Assembly: GCF_014898815.1 (NCBI RefSeq) | Contig: NW_026515482.1 | Location: 1,426,001-1,490,000 of the forward strand | Length of the DNA stretch: 64,000 bases | Direction of reading: 5' to 3' | DNA from: Panonychus citri | Lineage: Eukaryota; Arthropoda; Arachnida; Trombidiformes; Tetranychidae | Notes under the pieces: generated by a model | What the model was told of the DNA's origin: nothing | Databases searched by the model: none | The model's input: the letters and a program-made list of their open reading frames with translations, nothing else | Translations under genes and position numbers: made by a program | Shown: in pieces, positions 62,245 to 64,000 of the stretch | How the letters are laid out: each line of letters begins with the position of its first letter | Numbering within the stretch: the first letter of the stretch is position 1

Positions 62245-62631
62245 TTATTTCCTTAGATTCCAATAAGAATTAACTAATCTTGAATGATTGTACACAGAAT
62301 TATTTAATTGATTTGATGAATTGGGTGGAAAAACAAATGGTTGATTAACTAACGAACAATAGTTGAGTCCAATGTTGTTGTTAGGTTGAAGTGAATGAAT
62401 AATTGATCGTCGAAACGAATGTTCTAATCGAGCTCGAGATGATGAAGAACTTTTTTTCGCCTCAACTTGCCTGACGATTCACCAAGAAAACTTCATTCGA
62501 AGCACTTGGACCCAACATCCAATAGTTTCCTTTTCCGGGATCATCGTAACTTCTTGGCACTTTGATGAAACACTTATTCAGGGATAAATTGTGTCTTATT
62601 GAATTCTGCCAACCCTGTTTATTGGAACGAT
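62245..62631 (-). pseudogene. C-terminal half of the same forkhead gene, two apparent frameshifts
   Basis: On the minus strand the frame starts in RSNKQ, then GWQNSIRHNLSLNKCF and PRSYDDPGKGNYWML, the second half of the forkhead domain in FoxG/Slp form. The usual Asp after NYWML is Gly. Just after EVF (near 62485) the frame must shift by one base to read GESSGKLRRKK. It must shift again in an A7 run (62452-62458) to read SSSSRARLEHSFRRS. It then stays open for about 68 codons to TAA at 62245-62247. The family-like sequence in all three frames shows this was one coding exon. Indel errors in the assembly are an alternative explanation. Confidence 0.85.
62615..62631 (-). repeat. 17-bp inverted repeat, copy 2 (forkhead break end)
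   Basis: The same 17 bases as 61966-61982 on the opposite strand. It directly precedes the GWQNS continuation of the domain. The 632 bp between the two copies (61983-62614) is the segment whose flip would make the forkhead exon continuous. Confidence 0.95.
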
Positions 62632-62644
62632 GAATGTAAATTAA

Positions 62645-62878
62645 TATTATTATGATTTTGAAAATTGTTCTTGGATCAGCTGTTGGCGGGAAGGGGAAAA
62701 TGATGACAAGGGGATGGAAACTAGAGGGAGACACACATGGTAAAGAAAGTGAAAAAGAGAGGGAAATGATCTTTGTTTATTCTTGATTCACTCTTTCTTT
62801 ATTCTCTTTCTCTTTCAATTTTTTCTTTTTTCTCTCTCTTTCCCTCTAATTTTTTTACTCTCTGTATCTATTTCTCTT

Positions 62879-62917
<39 letters not shown>

Positions 62918-64000
62918 TTTGGACTCCCTTCTTCTTCTTGTTCGTGTTACTTTTTATTCTCACTCGTTCTCATCTTCATAAATTTTTTCTTCTTTTTATT
63001 CTGGTTTTCTGGTCTCACTCATTTTCTTTTTTTTTCATCTTCTCTCTCTCTCTCTCCCTCTTTCTCCTTCTGTATTTGTGATTCTCACTGAATGAATCTC
63101 CCTCACTCTATTTCTCTCTCAATCTTTATCTTCCATCTCCCCCACTAATTCTCTCTCTCTCTCTCTCTCTGTGTTTTTCTTTCTTTTCCTATGGTTCATT
63201 TTTCTTCTCAATGATCGTGAACGTCGATTGTCAACCTTTAACCAAATATTCGGGATAATTGTTAATCTTTTCCCGGTTTTATTATAAAACATTTATCATC
63301 ATTTTCTATTCTTGTGCTTTACTGGTCGTGTTTCCATTTGCTCATCATTAAAACGTCAACAACAAAAAGAACAACATTCTCTTGATAATATTTTCTTATT
63401 TTCTTATTTTCTTATTTTCATATTCTCATCTTCATCTTGGTCTTGGTCTCCATCTTAATCAACTGTAAACATCTACAAACAATCATTGTCCTTAATCAGT
63501 TTCAATTAATCACCTTCATTAGAATCTTAAAATGCTTATTGGAAAAGAGAAATAATTGTTTACCCTTAAGAGAAAAAGCTTCTTTTTCTGTTGAGCATTT
63601 TTCTCTCTTTGTTTCTATTTTTCTCTGGTTTTTTCTCTCTTTTCTCTTCACTCTCTTCACTCTCTTTCTTTCATTACTTCTCTTCTTTCTCTCTCTCTCT
63701 TTCTCTGTTGTTTCTCTGTGAGGTGTTCGTTTCTTCCTAGTGTACAACATGGAGACTCAACCAGGAATTCTAACACCCAATGTGACTCAGTCTTGTTCAT
63801 CTTCTTCCCGCCGAGTTCGTCCTTCACCTTTGCCCACACTGAACATGAGTGACTCAACAGAAATGTGGGAATCCATGATTAATATCAAGGAGATTTATTG
63901 TCGTGATAGTCACTTGTTGGCCAAACATCCGAACATCACACCGAGGATGAGATCGATTCTGTTGGACTGGCTGAGTGAAGTGAGTGAATTGTTCAAACTG
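62645..64000. repeat. Right arm of the large inverted repeat (runs off the window)
   Basis: Mirror copy of 60412-61749. It starts at TATTATTATG, passes through the CT-rich upstream region with a (CT)n near 62884-62913, and continues through the cyclin E start to the window end without losing identity in the coding part. The true right boundary lies outside the window. Confidence 0.92.
63749..64000 (+). CDS. CycE: Second cyclin E copy, 5' part (cut by window end)
   Basis: Eighty-four codons from ATG at 63749 to the window edge, identical in all 252 bases to the first 84 codons of cyclin E at 60663-60412. The reading frame is open with no stop or frameshift. Whether the copy is complete cannot be seen. 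The two copies are head-to-head with start codons 3.1 kb apart and share near-identical upstream DNA, so they would be expressed alike if both are real. Confidence 0.9.
   Translation, partial: METQPGILTPNVTQSCSSSSRRVRPSPLPTLNMSDSTEMWESMINIKEIYCRDSHLLAKHPNITPRMRSILLDWLSEVSELFKL

Larger units (their letters stand above)
61750..62644. other. Unique 895-bp spacer of the inverted repeat
   Basis: Contains the two opposed halves of a forkhead domain (61887-61982 plus, 62245-62631 minus), a 17-bp inverted repeat at their break ends, and three TGACCA/TGGTCA words (near 62020, 62119 and 62153). It is otherwise AT-rich with no other gene. Confidence 0.8.

Noticed and set aside
61306..63091. Open frames with the same Ser/Leu/Phe-rich protein on both strands, considered as a duplicated small gene
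   Set aside because: They are the CT-rich upstream region of cyclin E in the two inverted arms and are low complexity.

Overview
The window is nuclear DNA from a small-genome arthropod. Genes are split by mostly short GT-AG introns, one tRNA gene is itself intron-bearing, and the products are animal proteins (NOP9, LSM14, a full-length multidomain acetyl-CoA carboxylase, SSADH, a Hunchback-type zinc-finger protein, ARS2/Serrate, ZC4H2, a URI-type prefoldin and cyclin E). Strong AT richness, compact genes and many AATTG-type words fit a mite, possibly a spider mite. That taxonomic guess is inference. Nothing prokaryotic was seen.

Layout. 1-5.3 kb: tRNA-Leu(CAA) on the minus strand, NOP9 on the plus strand, tRNA-Val(CAC), and a diverged direct repeat lying beside both tRNAs. 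7.2-20.9 kb: LSM14 (minus) and acetyl-CoA carboxylase (plus) diverge from a roughly 1.9 kb purine-rich promoter interval. 22.1-24.6 kb: succinate-semialdehyde dehydrogenase with a perfect heat-shock element in its promoter. 25.9-27.5 kb: a hunchback-like gene (minus). 27.5-49.3 kb: a gene desert full of (GA)n, (ATC)n and a strongly over-represented hexamer TGACCA/TGGTCA, plus one TA-flanked MITE-like element. 49.3-54.5 kb: ARS2 (minus) with two alternative last exons. 55.5-57.9 kb: ZC4H2 and a short URI-type prefoldin (plus). 58.7-60.7 kb: cyclin E (minus).

The end of the window is the most unusual part. The 5' portion of cyclin E and its upstream DNA (60.4-61.75 kb) is repeated in inverted orientation from 62.65 kb to the window end, so a second cyclin E copy starts head-to-head with the first. 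The 0.9 kb spacer between the arms holds the two halves of a FoxG/sloppy-paired-type forkhead domain on opposite strands. Both halves are bounded by the same 17 bp, so flipping the 632 bp between those copies would make the domain continuous again. The 3' half also carries two apparent frameshifts.

Functionally most genes are housekeeping: ribosome biogenesis (NOP9), mRNA storage and decay (LSM14), nuclear cap-linked RNA processing (ARS2), lipid synthesis (ACC), GABA catabolism (SSADH) and cell cycle (cyclin E). The hunchback-like gene with its desert is the developmental locus. Exon boundaries were derived by hand from reading frame, GT-AG sites and family similarity recognised from memory. 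No search or alignment program was run.
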